Positions 44,701-54,098 of a DNA stretch of 64,000 bases are shown here, in pieces. The DNA lies in NCBI RefSeq assembly GCF_900155945.1, contig NZ_FTMN01000011.1:1-64000 (forward strand), written 5' to 3'. Position numbers and translations under genes: made by a program. The notes beneath the pieces are model-generated. The model searched no databases, was not told the origin of the DNA, and saw only the letters and a list, made by a program, of their open reading frames with translations. The DNA comes from Marinobacterium stanieri (lineage in GTDB: Bacteria > Pseudomonadota > Gammaproteobacteria > Pseudomonadales > Balneatricaceae). Within the stretch, counting starts at the first letter, position 1; each line of letters opens with the position of its first letter.

Positions 44701-47136
44701 ATGAGTGTCGACCTGTCGCAATTTATCCCGGGTTTTCTGGAAGAAAGTGACGAGGGTCTCCAGGTCATGGAGACTTCGCTGCTGGCATTAGCCCCCGGTG
44801 ATAACGAGACCATCAACGAAGTGTTCCGCGCCGCCCACTCCATTAAAGGCGGTGCCGGCACCTTTGGTTTCACCGGAGTGGCCGAGTTCACCCACGAAGC
44901 GGAAACCCTGCTGGATGCCATGCGCAACGGCAGCGTTGAAGTCACCTCGGCACGCACCCAGCTGTTGCTGCAATCCGTGGATATAATTCGCGACCTGCTC
45001 GACCGTGCCGCCGGCGGTGATAACGCACTGCCCCCCGAGGCACAGGCCCTGGCAAGTGCACTGGCACAGGCGCAGACCGACTCATCACCTGCCGCCTCAG
45101 ATTCGGGTGACGAGCCCTCAGCGCAGACTAAAGAGCCTTCGGTGCAGGATACAGCGCCATCAGCGACGCAAGCAGACGACCTCAACACCGGCTCAGCCAT
45201 CTGGCAGATCAGCTTCAAGGCTGACCCGAGCCTGCTCGCTACCGGCAACGACCCCTTATTCCTGTTTCAGGCACTGGCAGACCTGGGCCCCTTAAGGGTT
45301 CAGGTATTGCAAGATACGCTGCCGGCACTGTCAGAACTGGACCCTGAGCAGCTTTACCTGCAGTGGCAGCTACAGCTGGACGCCGATTGCAGCGAAGCCG
45401 ATATCCGCGAAGTGTTTGAATGGGTGGAGGATGATATCGAGCTGGAGGTATCTCGCGGCGGCGCCGATGATCTCTCTTCCGCGACCGATACAGCTCAAGG
45501 TTGGCAGATCCGTCTACACCCCAGCGAAGATCTGCTGCACACCGGCAACGACCCGCTATTGCTGTTCGCCTCTCTGGCAGATCTGGGCCGTCTGGACGTT
45601 CAGGCCCATTTCGAGCGTTTGCCCGACCTGGCCCTTCTCGACCCGTCAGCACTTTATTTGGACTGGTCTCTGACGCTTTACAGCGAGTGTGACGAAGCCG
45701 CCATTCGCGAAGTGTTCGAATGGGTAGAGGATGAGGTCGAACTGGAGATCCAGCCGCTTACCCCAGCCGCTCCTGAGCCTGAAGAAGAGACCATCGAAGC
45801 AGTCCCTGAGACTGCCGCCGAGCCAAGCGCAGCAGAACCCTCACCCGCCCCCCAGGCAGCGCCAGCTCCACGTCCTGCTGCAACAGCAAAAGCCAAGCCC
45901 GCGGCGCGGGAATCCTCCATCCGTGTCGATACCGGCAAGGTCGATTCACTGGTCGACCGTGTTGGCGAACTTGTGATTACCCAGGCCATGCTGCTGGAAG
46001 TCAGCCAGGCGCTGGAAGAACTGGAACATCCGGCGCTGGAGGAGCTGCAAAAGGGTCTGCTACAGCTGGAGCGCAACACCCGCGAGCTGCAGGAAGACGT
46101 CATGCGTATTCGCATGCTGCCTATCAGCTTCGTGTTCAACCGGTTTCCACGTCTGGTCCACGACGTCAGTCAGCAGCTGGGCAAGCAGGTTGAGCTGCAC
46201 CTGGAGGGTGAGCACACCGAGCTGGACAAGACCGTACTGGAGAAGATCGGCGACCCGCTGGTGCACCTGGTTCGCAACGGACTGGATCACGGCCTGGAAG
46301 GCCCTGAAGAGCGTCAGGCCGCCGGCAAAAGCGCGACCGGCCATCTCTGGCTTACAGCCTTTCAACAGGGAGGCAGCATCCTGATTGAAATTCGCGATGA
46401 TGGCCGCGGGCTCAACCGCGATCGTATCCGCAGCAAGGCCATTGAACGAGGCCTGATCGACGCTCAGGCACAGCTGTCCGATCAGGAAGTCGACGAACTC
46501 ATATTCCTGCCCGGCTTTTCGACTGCCGAGCAGGTCAGTGACCTCTCGGGCCGTGGTGTCGGCATGGATGTGGTACGGCGCAATATCGAATCCCTGGGCG
46601 GCAGTATCGAACTGCTCTCTAACCCCGGAGTGGGTTCCTGTTTCACCATCCGTCTGCCTCTGACTCTGGCCATCATGGATGGCCAGCTGGTGCGGCTGGA
46701 TCAGGACCCCTACGTGATCCCGTTAATCTCCATCGTGGAAACCCTGCAGGCGACACAAGCCATGCTGGTATCGCTGGCCGGGAACCGCTGTCTGCTGCAC
46801 TTCCGCGATGAGTACCTGCCATTGCTCCGCCTGACCAGTGCTTTTGGTCTGGCGCAAGAACAACCGTTGCAGCCGGGCTGTATCGTCGTGGTAGTGGAAA
46901 GCGGCGGTCAGAAAGCCGGCCTGGTCGTCGACGAGCTGATGGGGCAACAACAAACCGTCATCAAAAGCCTGGAGCAGAACTATCGCAGGGTGCAGGGGCT
47001 CTCCGGTGCTACCATTCTGGGTGACGGCAGCGTGGCCCTGATTCTGGATATTGCCGGCCTGATCAGCCGCAATGTGGACGCCGATACGGCACTGATCGCA
47101 CGACAGAAAAACGAACAACAAGAGGCACAAGCCTGA
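44701..47136 (+). CDS. cheA: Chemotaxis histidine kinase CheA with a duplicated middle domain
   Basis: The 811-residue CheA has an Hpt domain with phospho-acceptor His46 (AAHSIKGGAGTFG). Two tandem copies of a domain of about 87 residues follow (about 166-252 and 266-353), each running from WQI through TGNDPL(L/F)LF to REVFEWVED(D/E)(I/V)ELE. An Ala/Pro-rich linker, the dimerisation and HATPase domains (LVRNGLDHGL, DDGRGLN, GRGVGMDVV) and a CheW-like C-terminal domain complete it. The duplicated segment takes the place of the P2 region that binds CheY and CheB in E. coli. Such units occur in other gammaproteobacterial CheA proteins, but two adjacent copies are notable. Confidence 0.95.
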   Translation: MSVDLSQFIPGFLEESDEGLQVMETSLLALAPGDNETINEVFRAAHSIKGGAGTFGFTGVAEFTHEAETLLDAMRNGSVEVTSARTQLLLQSVDIIRDLLDRAAGGDNALPPEAQALASALAQAQTDSSPAASDSGDEPSAQTKEPSVQDTAPSATQADDLNTGSAIWQISFKADPSLLATGNDPLFLFQALADLGPLRVQVLQDTLPALSELDPEQLYLQWQLQLDADCSEADIREVFEWVEDDIELEVSRGGADDLSSATDTAQGWQIRLHPSEDLLHTGNDPLLLFASLADLGRLDVQAHFERLPDLALLDPSALYLDWSLTLYSECDEAAIREVFEWVEDEVELEIQPLTPAAPEPEEETIEAVPETAAEPSAAEPSPAPQAAPAPRPAATAKAKPAARESSIRVDTGKVDSLVDRVGELVITQAMLLEVSQALEELEHPALEELQKGLLQLERNTRELQEDVMRIRMLPISFVFNRFPRLVHDVSQQLGKQVELHLEGEHTELDKTVLEKIGDPLVHLVRNGLDHGLEGPEERQAAGKSATGHLWLTAFQQGGSILIEIRDDGRGLNRDRIRSKAIERGLIDAQAQLSDQEVDELIFLPGFSTAEQVSDLSGRGVGMDVVRRNIESLGGSIELLSNPGVGSCFTIRLPLTLAIMDGQLVRLDQDPYVIPLISIVETLQATQAMLVSLAGNRCLLHFRDEYLPLLRLTSAFGLAQEQPLQPGCIVVVVESGGQKAGLVVDELMGQQQTVIKSLEQNYRRVQGLSGATILGDGSVALILDIAGLISRNVDADTALIARQKNEQQEAQA

Positions 47137-47137
47137 C

Positions 47138-47641
47138 ATGGCAAGCGAACACACATCCGGAGAACTGCTCAGCGGCGAACAGTACCTGAGCTTCATGCTG
47201 GACGAGGAAGAATACGGCGTCGACATCCTGCGCGTGCAGGAAGTGCGAGGCTGGACACCGGTGACCCGCTTGCCGGCCAGCCCGTCCTACATCAAGGGTG
47301 TGCTTAACCTGCGCGGTGCCATCGTTCCCGTTGTCGACCTGCGTGAACGCTTTGGCTTCCCGACGCTGCCGTACGGGCCCACCACCGTGGTGGTGGTGGT
47401 ACGTGCCATGCAGGAGGATCAGGAGCGCGTTATCGGTCTGGTAGTGGATGCGGTGGCCGAAACCTATCACATCAGCGCTGACCAGATCCGTCCGGCCCCA
47501 CGCCTGGACACTGCGATCCGACCGGATTTCATAGCCGGCCTGGCAACTGTAAACGAACGCATGATCGTTATGCTGGATCTGGACCACCTGCTCAGTGCTG
47601 ATGAGCTGGCTCTGGACGATGTGACGACTGAAGACGAATAA
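47138..47641 (+). CDS. cheW: Chemotaxis coupling protein CheW
   Basis: CheW links receptors to CheA. The 167-residue protein has the family core [45 protein letters not shown] and [12 protein letters not shown]. It begins one base after the cheA stop and precedes the PAS-receptor gene by 20 bp. Confidence 0.96.
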   Translation: MASEHTSGELLSGEQYLSFMLDEEEYGVDILRVQEVRGWTPVTRLPASPSYIKGVLNLRGAIVPVVDLRERFGFPTLPYGPTTVVVVVRAMQEDQERVIGLVVDAVAETYHISADQIRPAPRLDTAIRPDFIAGLATVNERMIVMLDLDHLLSADELALDDVTTEDE

Positions 47642-47661
47642 AACGACAAAGAGACGCGACC

Positions 47662-50001
47662 ATGAAAAAGAACCTGCCGGTGACCGATAACGAAGTCAAA
47701 CTCAGGGATGGTCAGGAACTGGTAACCATTACCGACCTTAAAGGGACCATTACCTTCACCAACCCCGCCTTTGTCGAAGTCAGTGGCTTCAGCCGTCAGG
47801 AACTGGTGGGATCCAATCACAATGTTGTGCGCCACCCGGATATGCCACCGGCGGCGTTCAAGGACCTGTGGGACCACCTCAAGGACGGCCGCCCCTGGTC
47901 GCGCCTGGTTAAAAACCGCTGCAAGAACGGCGATTTCTACTGGGTCCGCGCCAACGTCACCCCGATTTATCGCGACGGTGAAGTAGTGGAGTACATGTCC
48001 GTGCGCGTGCGCCCCGACCAGGACGAAATTGATGCCGCCGAGGCGCTCTACCGTCGCATGAACAAGGGCGAAGCCGGCCTGCCGCCGCTGAGCTCGATCC
48101 CGGCCCGCAACCTGGAAGCCGCCATGAGCAAGACCACAACCCTCGCGGTGGTGGTCGCCGTGCTGCTGGCGCTGGCGTTCTGGTTTGCCCCGGTCAACCC
48201 GGCGCTGGTCGCGCTGGGTCCGGCCGTGGGCATGTTGATGCTGATGCTGGGCAGCAACAAGACCCTGAAAACACTGGCGCTGGACCCCATGCGTGAAACC
48301 ATCGAACGCATGAAACGTGTTGCCGAGGGGGATTACTACCAGGATATTCCCTTTGACGTACCGGGCGAGGGCGGTGAACTGCTGCGCATGACCAAGAGCC
48401 TGGCCATAAAACTCGGCTTTGACGTCAATGACGCCCGTACTCAGCAACGTAGCGCTCAACGCATCAAGGTGGCGCTGGATAACGTCTCCTCTAACGTAAT
48501 GGTGGCGTCCAATAATGGCGAAATCATCTACCTGAATGAATCCGTGCTCAACATGATGCGCAATGCCGAGCAGGACCTGCGCAAGGACTTGCCGAACTTT
48601 GCCGTTAATGAACTGCAGGGTGCCAACATCGATGTGTTCCACAAGAACCCCGAGCACCAGCGCCGCCTGCTGGAGTCCTTGCAGGATACGTTCAGCAGTC
48701 GCATCAAGGTGGGTGGGCGCAGCTTTGACCTGGTCGCCAACCCGGTGATCGATGATGAAGGTAACCGCCTGGGCACTGTCGTGGAGTGGCAGGATATTAC
48801 CGAGCAGCTGCGGGCCGAAAACGAAATTGAAGACCTGATCGCCAATGCCACCATGGGGCAGCTGGATACGCGCCTCAACACTGAAGGCTATGCCGACTTC
48901 ACCCGCACCGTAGCCAACGGCGTCAATGCACTGCTGGATGCGGTGGTTGAGCCGCTGCGCGATATCAAGCGTGTGCTCGCTGCGCTGTCCGAAGGCGACC
49001 TGACCCAACAGATGCAGGGCCAGTATCAGGGTGAGTTTGCCGAATTGAACAACTCGCTGAACACCTCGCTGGGCCGCCTGGAAAACATGGTGAACGAGAT
49101 TCGCCGCGCCGGCTCCAGTATCGCCGTGGGTGCCTCCGAAATCGCCACCGGCAACACCACGCTGAGCGAGCGCACCGAATCCCAGGCGGCCAGCCTGGAA
49201 GAAACCGCCGCCAGCATGGAGCAGATGACCAGCACCGTTAAACAGAATGCGGATAACGCCCAGCAGGCCAGCCGCCTGGCGGAAGAGGCCCGCACTCTGG
49301 CCGAGCAGGGCGGTGATATCTCCACCCGCGTAGTTGATTCCATGGGTGCCATCAGCGCCAGCTCCAACAAGATTTCCGAAATCATCGGCGTCATCGACGA
49401 GATCGCCTTCCAGACCAACCTGCTGGCGCTCAACGCAGCCGTGGAAGCGGCCCGAGCCGGCGAGCAGGGCCGCGGTTTCGCCGTGGTTGCTTCCGAAGTG
49501 CGTAACCTGGCCCAGCGCAGTGCCGGCGCCGCCAAGGAGATCAAGGAGCTGATCGGTGACAGCGTCAACAAGGTCGATGAGGGTGCCCGTTATGTCGATG
49601 AGTCCGGCGAGGCGCTGAAGCGCATCATGGATTCCATCAATCAGGTCTCCGATATCATTTCCCAGATCGCCAAGGCCGGTATCGAACAGGCGCAGGGTAT
49701 CGACCAGGTCAATACCGCCGTTTCCAGTATGGATGCCGGTACCCAGCAAAATGCGGCTCTGGTGGAAGAGGTGGCTGCCGCCTCCGCGTCCATGGAGGAG
49801 CAAGCCAGTCAGCTGCAGCGTCTGGTCAATGCATTCCGCGTCAATACCGCACATCAGGCCGAGCAGCAGCAGACGTCTGCCGCTCCCCAGGTCAGCAGGA
49901 TTCGCGACCTGGCCGCCCAAACACAGGCACCGGAAGCCAATCAGCGCAAACTCGGTGTCATGACCGCCAACAGCAGTCAGGACGAGTGGGAAGAGTTCTA
50001 G
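47662..50001 (+). CDS. PAS-containing chemoreceptor with a C-terminal WEEF tether
   Basis: The 779-residue methyl-accepting protein starts with an Aer-type PAS domain (about 10-125; [44 protein letters not shown]). A hairpin of two membrane helices follows (about 160-205), then a second PAS region, a HAMP-like region and the signalling domain with the [31 protein letters not shown] hairpin tip. The very end is DEWEEF, which fits the W-x-x-F pattern of the pentapeptide that tethers CheR. In P. aeruginosa the che2 receptor McpB/Aer2 ends in GWEEF and binds CheR2. The cheR gene follows here. Redox or oxygen sensing is likely by family. Confidence 0.93.
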   Translation: MKKNLPVTDNEVKLRDGQELVTITDLKGTITFTNPAFVEVSGFSRQELVGSNHNVVRHPDMPPAAFKDLWDHLKDGRPWSRLVKNRCKNGDFYWVRANVTPIYRDGEVVEYMSVRVRPDQDEIDAAEALYRRMNKGEAGLPPLSSIPARNLEAAMSKTTTLAVVVAVLLALAFWFAPVNPALVALGPAVGMLMLMLGSNKTLKTLALDPMRETIERMKRVAEGDYYQDIPFDVPGEGGELLRMTKSLAIKLGFDVNDARTQQRSAQRIKVALDNVSSNVMVASNNGEIIYLNESVLNMMRNAEQDLRKDLPNFAVNELQGANIDVFHKNPEHQRRLLESLQDTFSSRIKVGGRSFDLVANPVIDDEGNRLGTVVEWQDITEQLRAENEIEDLIANATMGQLDTRLNTEGYADFTRTVANGVNALLDAVVEPLRDIKRVLAALSEGDLTQQMQGQYQGEFAELNNSLNTSLGRLENMVNEIRRAGSSIAVGASEIATGNTTLSERTESQAASLEETAASMEQMTSTVKQNADNAQQASRLAEEARTLAEQGGDISTRVVDSMGAISASSNKISEIIGVIDEIAFQTNLLALNAAVEAARAGEQGRGFAVVASEVRNLAQRSAGAAKEIKELIGDSVNKVDEGARYVDESGEALKRIMDSINQVSDIISQIAKAGIEQAQGIDQVNTAVSSMDAGTQQNAALVEEVAAASASMEEQASQLQRLVNAFRVNTAHQAEQQQTSAAPQVSRIRDLAAQTQAPEANQRKLGVMTANSSQDEWEEF

Positions 50002-50013
50002 AGGGCTACCCCT

Positions 50014-50901
50014 TTGCATACTGCACCCGATGGTACACAGTCCGCATCCCTGGCCGCCGCTATCGCCGGCCAGGGACGCACCAGGGAGTTTCCCTATACC
50101 CGCCGGGATTTCGACTGGGTTCGGCGTGTATTGCATGATCATGCCGGTATCGAGCTGGCCGAACACAAGATCGACATGGTGTATAACCGTCTGGTCGGTC
50201 GGCTAAGAGCCCTGTCGCTCAGCAGTTTCAGTGACTATGCCAAGCGGGTGGAAAGCGACCCTCACGAGTTCGGTGAATTCATCAACGCAATGACCACCAA
50301 CCTGACCGCTTTCTTTCGCGAACAGCACCATTTCGACTTTCTGGCCGGCCCCTTCCTGGAGCAGTGCCGCAGCCGTGGCAAGCGCCAGCTGCGTATCTGG
50401 TCAGCCGGCTGTTCCATGGGAGAAGAACCCTATTCCATCGCCATGACTCTGGCAGAAGCCCTGGGTAACGAGCTGGCCGAATGGGATGTGCGTATTCTGG
50501 CGTCGGACATCGACTCACGTGTCCTGCAAACCGCAGCCGATGGAATCTATAGCCTGGAGCGCATCTCCAAACTCGACCCGAAACGGCTGGCCCGTCATTT
50601 TTTGCGCGGCACCGGCAGCAATGCAGGACGGGTGCGGATCAAATCGCATATCCAGCAGTTGATCAGCTTCCGTCAGATCAATCTGATGCGGCCTCTGCCA
50701 CTGAAAGGCCCCTTTGATCTGATTTTCTGCCGCAATGTGATGATCTATTTCAACAACGAGTCCCAGGCGCAATTACTGGATCGTTTTGCCGATCTGCTGG
50801 ATGCCGATGGTGTTCTGGTGGTCGGACACTCGGAATCGCCTTACCGACTGACGCAACGTTTGCGTCTCAGCGGCAGTACCATCTACCGGAAGGTGCATTG
50901 A
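50014..50901 (+). CDS. cheR: Chemoreceptor methyltransferase CheR
   Basis: CheR methylates receptor glutamates using S-adenosylmethionine. The 295-residue protein has the N-terminal helical domain, MTTNLTAFFREQHHF, the SAM-binding WSAGCSMGEEPYSIAM motif and FDLIFCRNVMIYF. No ATG is available. TTG at 50014 with GAGGG 7 bases upstream is the best start. It sits between the tethered receptor and cheD. Confidence 0.95.
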   Translation: MHTAPDGTQSASLAAAIAGQGRTREFPYTRRDFDWVRRVLHDHAGIELAEHKIDMVYNRLVGRLRALSLSSFSDYAKRVESDPHEFGEFINAMTTNLTAFFREQHHFDFLAGPFLEQCRSRGKRQLRIWSAGCSMGEEPYSIAMTLAEALGNELAEWDVRILASDIDSRVLQTAADGIYSLERISKLDPKRLARHFLRGTGSNAGRVRIKSHIQQLISFRQINLMRPLPLKGPFDLIFCRNVMIYFNNESQAQLLDRFADLLDADGVLVVGHSESPYRLTQRLRLSGSTIYRKVH

Positions 50902-50902
50902 T

Positions 50903-51514
50903 ATGAATGCCCCCCGCGCACCTCGTCCGTTTGTCGGTTTTGAACATTTCATGCCGATTTGGCAGGAACGCTGGCAACGGTTCGTGGTGAAGGTAAAGCC
51001 GGGGGAGTTCTATGTCGCACCGCCCAGCATGGGCATTTCTACCGTGCTGGGTTCCTGTATCTCCGCCTGTATTCGTGACCCGGACACCGGCATTGGCGGC
51101 ATCAACCACTTCATGCTGCCGGATGCCATGGAAGGCAATAACCGACTCAGCAGCGCCAGCTATGGTGCCTTTGCCATGGAGCAGCTGATTAACAGCCTGC
51201 TCAAGCTGGGCTGTCGCCGTGACACCCTTGAGGTCAAACTGGCCGGTGGTGCCGACATGCTCAGTGGCGGCTACCGGGTGGGCGAGCAGAATGTGCACTT
51301 TGTGCGCGACTATCTGGTCCGCGAGGGCCTGAATCTGTGCGCTGAAGATGTCGGTGGCAGGCAGGCCCGGCGCCTGATCTATTTTCCCGATCAGGGCCGC
51401 ATGCTGATCAAGCGAATGGAAGCCGAGGGTGCCGATCAATTGTTGCGGGATGAGCGCGTCTATCGTGAACAGTCGCGTGAGCAAACCATTCACCAGGATG
51501 TGGAGCTGTTCTGA
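50903..51514 (+). CDS. cheD: Chemoreceptor glutamine deamidase CheD
   Basis: CheD converts receptor glutamines to glutamates and can modulate signalling. The 203-residue protein has the catalytic Cys in TVLGSCISACI and His in GGINHFMLP, then LGCRRDTLEVKLAGGADML. It starts one base after cheR and overlaps cheB by one base. Confidence 0.95.
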   Translation: MNAPRAPRPFVGFEHFMPIWQERWQRFVVKVKPGEFYVAPPSMGISTVLGSCISACIRDPDTGIGGINHFMLPDAMEGNNRLSSASYGAFAMEQLINSLLKLGCRRDTLEVKLAGGADMLSGGYRVGEQNVHFVRDYLVREGLNLCAEDVGGRQARRLIYFPDQGRMLIKRMEAEGADQLLRDERVYREQSREQTIHQDVELF

Positions 51515-52602
51515 TGCCAACAAACGCCAACCGCCCGGTACGGGTGTTGATTGTGGATGACTCCCTGGTCGTACGTGATGTGATCAGTGAACTGCTGGGA
51601 CAGCAAAGCACCATTGAAGTGGTCGGAACCGCTGCCGATCCCTATGAAGCTCGCCAGCAGATCAAGGCCCTGCAGCCGGATGTCATCACGCTGGATATCG
51701 AAATGCCACGTATGGATGGGGTTACCTTTCTGCGCAACCTGATGCGTTTGCACCCCATGCCGGTGATCATGCTGTCATCGCTGACCCACGAGGGCGCCGA
51801 TATTACCCTGGAAGCACTGGAGGCTGGTGCGGTGGATTTCATCGCCAAACCCGGTGCCGACAGCTCCGACAGCTCCCTTGAGCACTTTGCCCAGGTGCTG
51901 CAACAGAAAGTCATGACGGCAGCCGGTCTTGGCCAGCGCCTGACCGCCCGCGCGCGACAGCGACCGAGCACGGCGCCACAGACCCAGGCCAAAACGACCG
52001 GGCGCCCTGCCTTCGACTTCAGCCGCAACCTGATCGCCATCGGTGCCTCTACTGGCGGCACCGAGGCCCTGCGCGACTTGCTCCAAGCTCTGCCGCCGGA
52101 GCTGCCGCCTATCATTGTCACCCAACATATCCCGGGCGGTTTCAGCGCCCGCTTTGCCCGCCGCCTTAACAGCAATTGCCGCCTGACGGTCAAGGAAGCG
52201 GAGCAGGGCGAAAAGCTGCTGCCGGGACAGGTCTATATCACCCCGGGTGGCTTGCATCTGCAGCCGGTCCGTATCGGCGGTGAACTGCGGGTCCAGCTGG
52301 ATGACAGCGAGCCGGTCAACCGTCACAAGCCCTCTGTGGAAGTGATGTTCAATGGCCTCTTGCGTCTGGATACCACTAACAGCGTATTGGTCATGCTCAC
52401 AGGCATGGGAGAAGATGGTGCCGACGCCATGACAACAGGCCACCGGGCCGGTCTGCTGACGCTGGTACAAGACCAGGCCTCCAGCCTTGTCTGGGGCATG
52501 CCCGGGGCGGTGGTCAAACGGGGAGGTGCCAGCCAGACGCTGGCGCTGGACCAGATTCCCTCCGCTCTGCTCAAACACTGTTATGCCGGGAGTTCTCTAT
52601 GA
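51514..52602 (+). CDS. cheB: Chemotaxis protein-glutamate methylesterase CheB
   Basis: The 362-residue enzyme has an N-terminal receiver domain (VDDSLVVRD, phospho-acceptor Asp61 in [18 protein letters not shown]). Its C-terminal esterase domain carries the catalytic Ser in [11 protein letters not shown], His in [13 protein letters not shown] and Asp in MGEDGADAM. It overlaps the next receptor gene by 4 bp. Confidence 0.96.
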   Translation: MPTNANRPVRVLIVDDSLVVRDVISELLGQQSTIEVVGTAADPYEARQQIKALQPDVITLDIEMPRMDGVTFLRNLMRLHPMPVIMLSSLTHEGADITLEALEAGAVDFIAKPGADSSDSSLEHFAQVLQQKVMTAAGLGQRLTARARQRPSTAPQTQAKTTGRPAFDFSRNLIAIGASTGGTEALRDLLQALPPELPPIIVTQHIPGGFSARFARRLNSNCRLTVKEAEQGEKLLPGQVYITPGGLHLQPVRIGGELRVQLDDSEPVNRHKPSVEVMFNGLLRLDTTNSVLVMLTGMGEDGADAMTTGHRAGLLTLVQDQASSLVWGMPGAVVKRGGASQTLALDQIPSALLKHCYAGSSL

Positions 52603-53774
52603 ATTGGATCAACATCAAGGCCATTACCGTTCTGGTGCTGGTACTGATCATGGCGCTAGCCGAGTGGCTCGGCTGGAGCGACTGGATTCGCTGGGGCGCC
52701 ATGGCTGCCATTTTCGTCCTGGTCCTGACCATGATGCACCTGGTCAAGCAACAGGTAGAAGAGCTCAACGAGTCTCCCAGCAGCGAGCAGGAAGAGGAGC
52801 TGCGTAACCTGTTAACAGAGCTGGAGCAGAACCTGCAGCAGGAGAGCAGTCAGGTTGAGCAGGAACGGGCACGACTGGAAGCCCTGATTCAGGATGCCGT
52901 GCAGACGTTGAGCGGCAGCTTCATGAACCTGAACGACCTGTCGACCCGTCAGACCGTACTGGTAGAGCAGGTTCTGTCCCGCTCACAGGAATCTGAAGCC
53001 GGCACAGAACATCTTTCGGTTTCCCAGTTCATGGGCAAGGCCGAGCAAACCCTGGATCAGTTCGTCTCGGTTATCGTCGATGTCAGCCGCAACAGTCTCG
53101 AAATCGTACACCGTATCGATGACATGATGGAGCAGCTGGAAAGTATCTTCACGCTGATCGAAAGCGTTGAAGGCATCGCCGAGCAGACCAATCTGCTGGC
53201 CCTCAATGCCAGCATCGAGGCCGCCCGTGCCGGTGAAGCCGGACGCGGCTTTGCCGTAGTGGCAGACGAGGTGCGTAATCTTTCACGCAGCTCCTCTGAG
53301 CTTAACCAGCAGATACGTGAACATATCCAGGGCGCCAAGGGCACCATCGACAACCTGCGTGAATCCGTATCGGTGATGGCCTCCAACGACATGAGCGGCA
53401 CCATCAGCACCAAGGAGCAGATGACCGCCATGATGGAAAGCATGGCCGACGTTAACAGCCAGCTCAGTGGCGGGGTTAATGAACTGTCTGACATTGGCCA
53501 GACACTGGCCGTCGCGATCCAGGATGCGGTTCGCTCACTGCAGTTCGAGGATATGTGTACCCAGATTCTGCAGGCCATGAAAAACAACACCAACGCCATG
53601 CAGGAACTGGCGCAACTGGCACAACAGCTCAAGAGCGCCGACTCACTGGATGCCGACACCATGAAGCAATTCAGCAAAGCCTGTAATGACCTGCTGCAGC
53701 GCTCTCGTGAGCTGGACTCTCGCCGTGCCGTATCCCAGCAAAGCATGGACGAAGGCGACATAGAACTCTTCTGA
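52599..53774 (+). CDS. Short membrane chemoreceptor without a periplasmic domain
   Basis: The 391-residue protein has a hairpin of two membrane helices (about 8-48) with almost no external loop, a coiled coil, and a receptor signalling core with [50 protein letters not shown]-terminal extension ends in DEGDIELF. With no ligand domain outside the membrane, it probably senses an internal or membrane state, or acts as an adaptor. It is embedded between cheB and a STAS/RsbU pair. Confidence 0.88.
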   Translation: MNWINIKAITVLVLVLIMALAEWLGWSDWIRWGAMAAIFVLVLTMMHLVKQQVEELNESPSSEQEEELRNLLTELEQNLQQESSQVEQERARLEALIQDAVQTLSGSFMNLNDLSTRQTVLVEQVLSRSQESEAGTEHLSVSQFMGKAEQTLDQFVSVIVDVSRNSLEIVHRIDDMMEQLESIFTLIESVEGIAEQTNLLALNASIEAARAGEAGRGFAVVADEVRNLSRSSSELNQQIREHIQGAKGTIDNLRESVSVMASNDMSGTISTKEQMTAMMESMADVNSQLSGGVNELSDIGQTLAVAIQDAVRSLQFEDMCTQILQAMKNNTNAMQELAQLAQQLKSADSLDADTMKQFSKACNDLLQRSRELDSRRAVSQQSMDEGDIELF

Positions 53775-53787
53775 ACAGGACTACACG

Positions 53788-54096
53788 ATGGGAATCAGCT
53801 GTAAACGTAATGACGAAAAGAAAACCGCCACCATTCAGGTGGAAGGGCAATTCGATTTTTCCCTGCACCAGGCATTCCGTGATGCCTACCGGGACCTGAC
53901 CCTGCCGGGTACCCATGTTCGCCTTGATCTGAGCAAGACCAGTTATATGGACAGCTCGGCACTGGGCATGATCCTGTTGCTCAAGGAGCATACCGATAAG
54001 CTGGGTGGCAAGATCACCCTGGTATCGCCCTCCGAAGCAGTCAACAAGATTCTGACCATAGCCAACTTCCATAAACTGCTGCCGGTCGAGAACTGA
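53788..54096 (+). CDS. Anti-sigma factor antagonist, STAS domain (HsbA-like)
   Basis: The 102-residue STAS protein has the phosphorylatable serine motif YMDSSALGMILLL, preceded by VRLDLSKT. Such proteins bind or release an anti-sigma or target protein depending on phosphorylation. It is followed 2 bp later by a phosphatase/kinase fusion, the same pairing as HsbA-HsbR in P. aeruginosa, which controls flagellar and biofilm switching. Confidence 0.9.
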   Translation: MGISCKRNDEKKTATIQVEGQFDFSLHQAFRDAYRDLTLPGTHVRLDLSKTSYMDSSALGMILLLKEHTDKLGGKITLVSPSEAVNKILTIANFHKLLPVEN

Positions 54097-54098
54097 GC

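Noticed and set aside
47467..50166. 899-codon frame antisense to the chemoreceptor gene
   Set aside because: It lies wholly opposite a clear chemoreceptor with all its motifs. Long antisense frames are common in GC-rich genes, and the translation is low-complexity with no recognisable domain.
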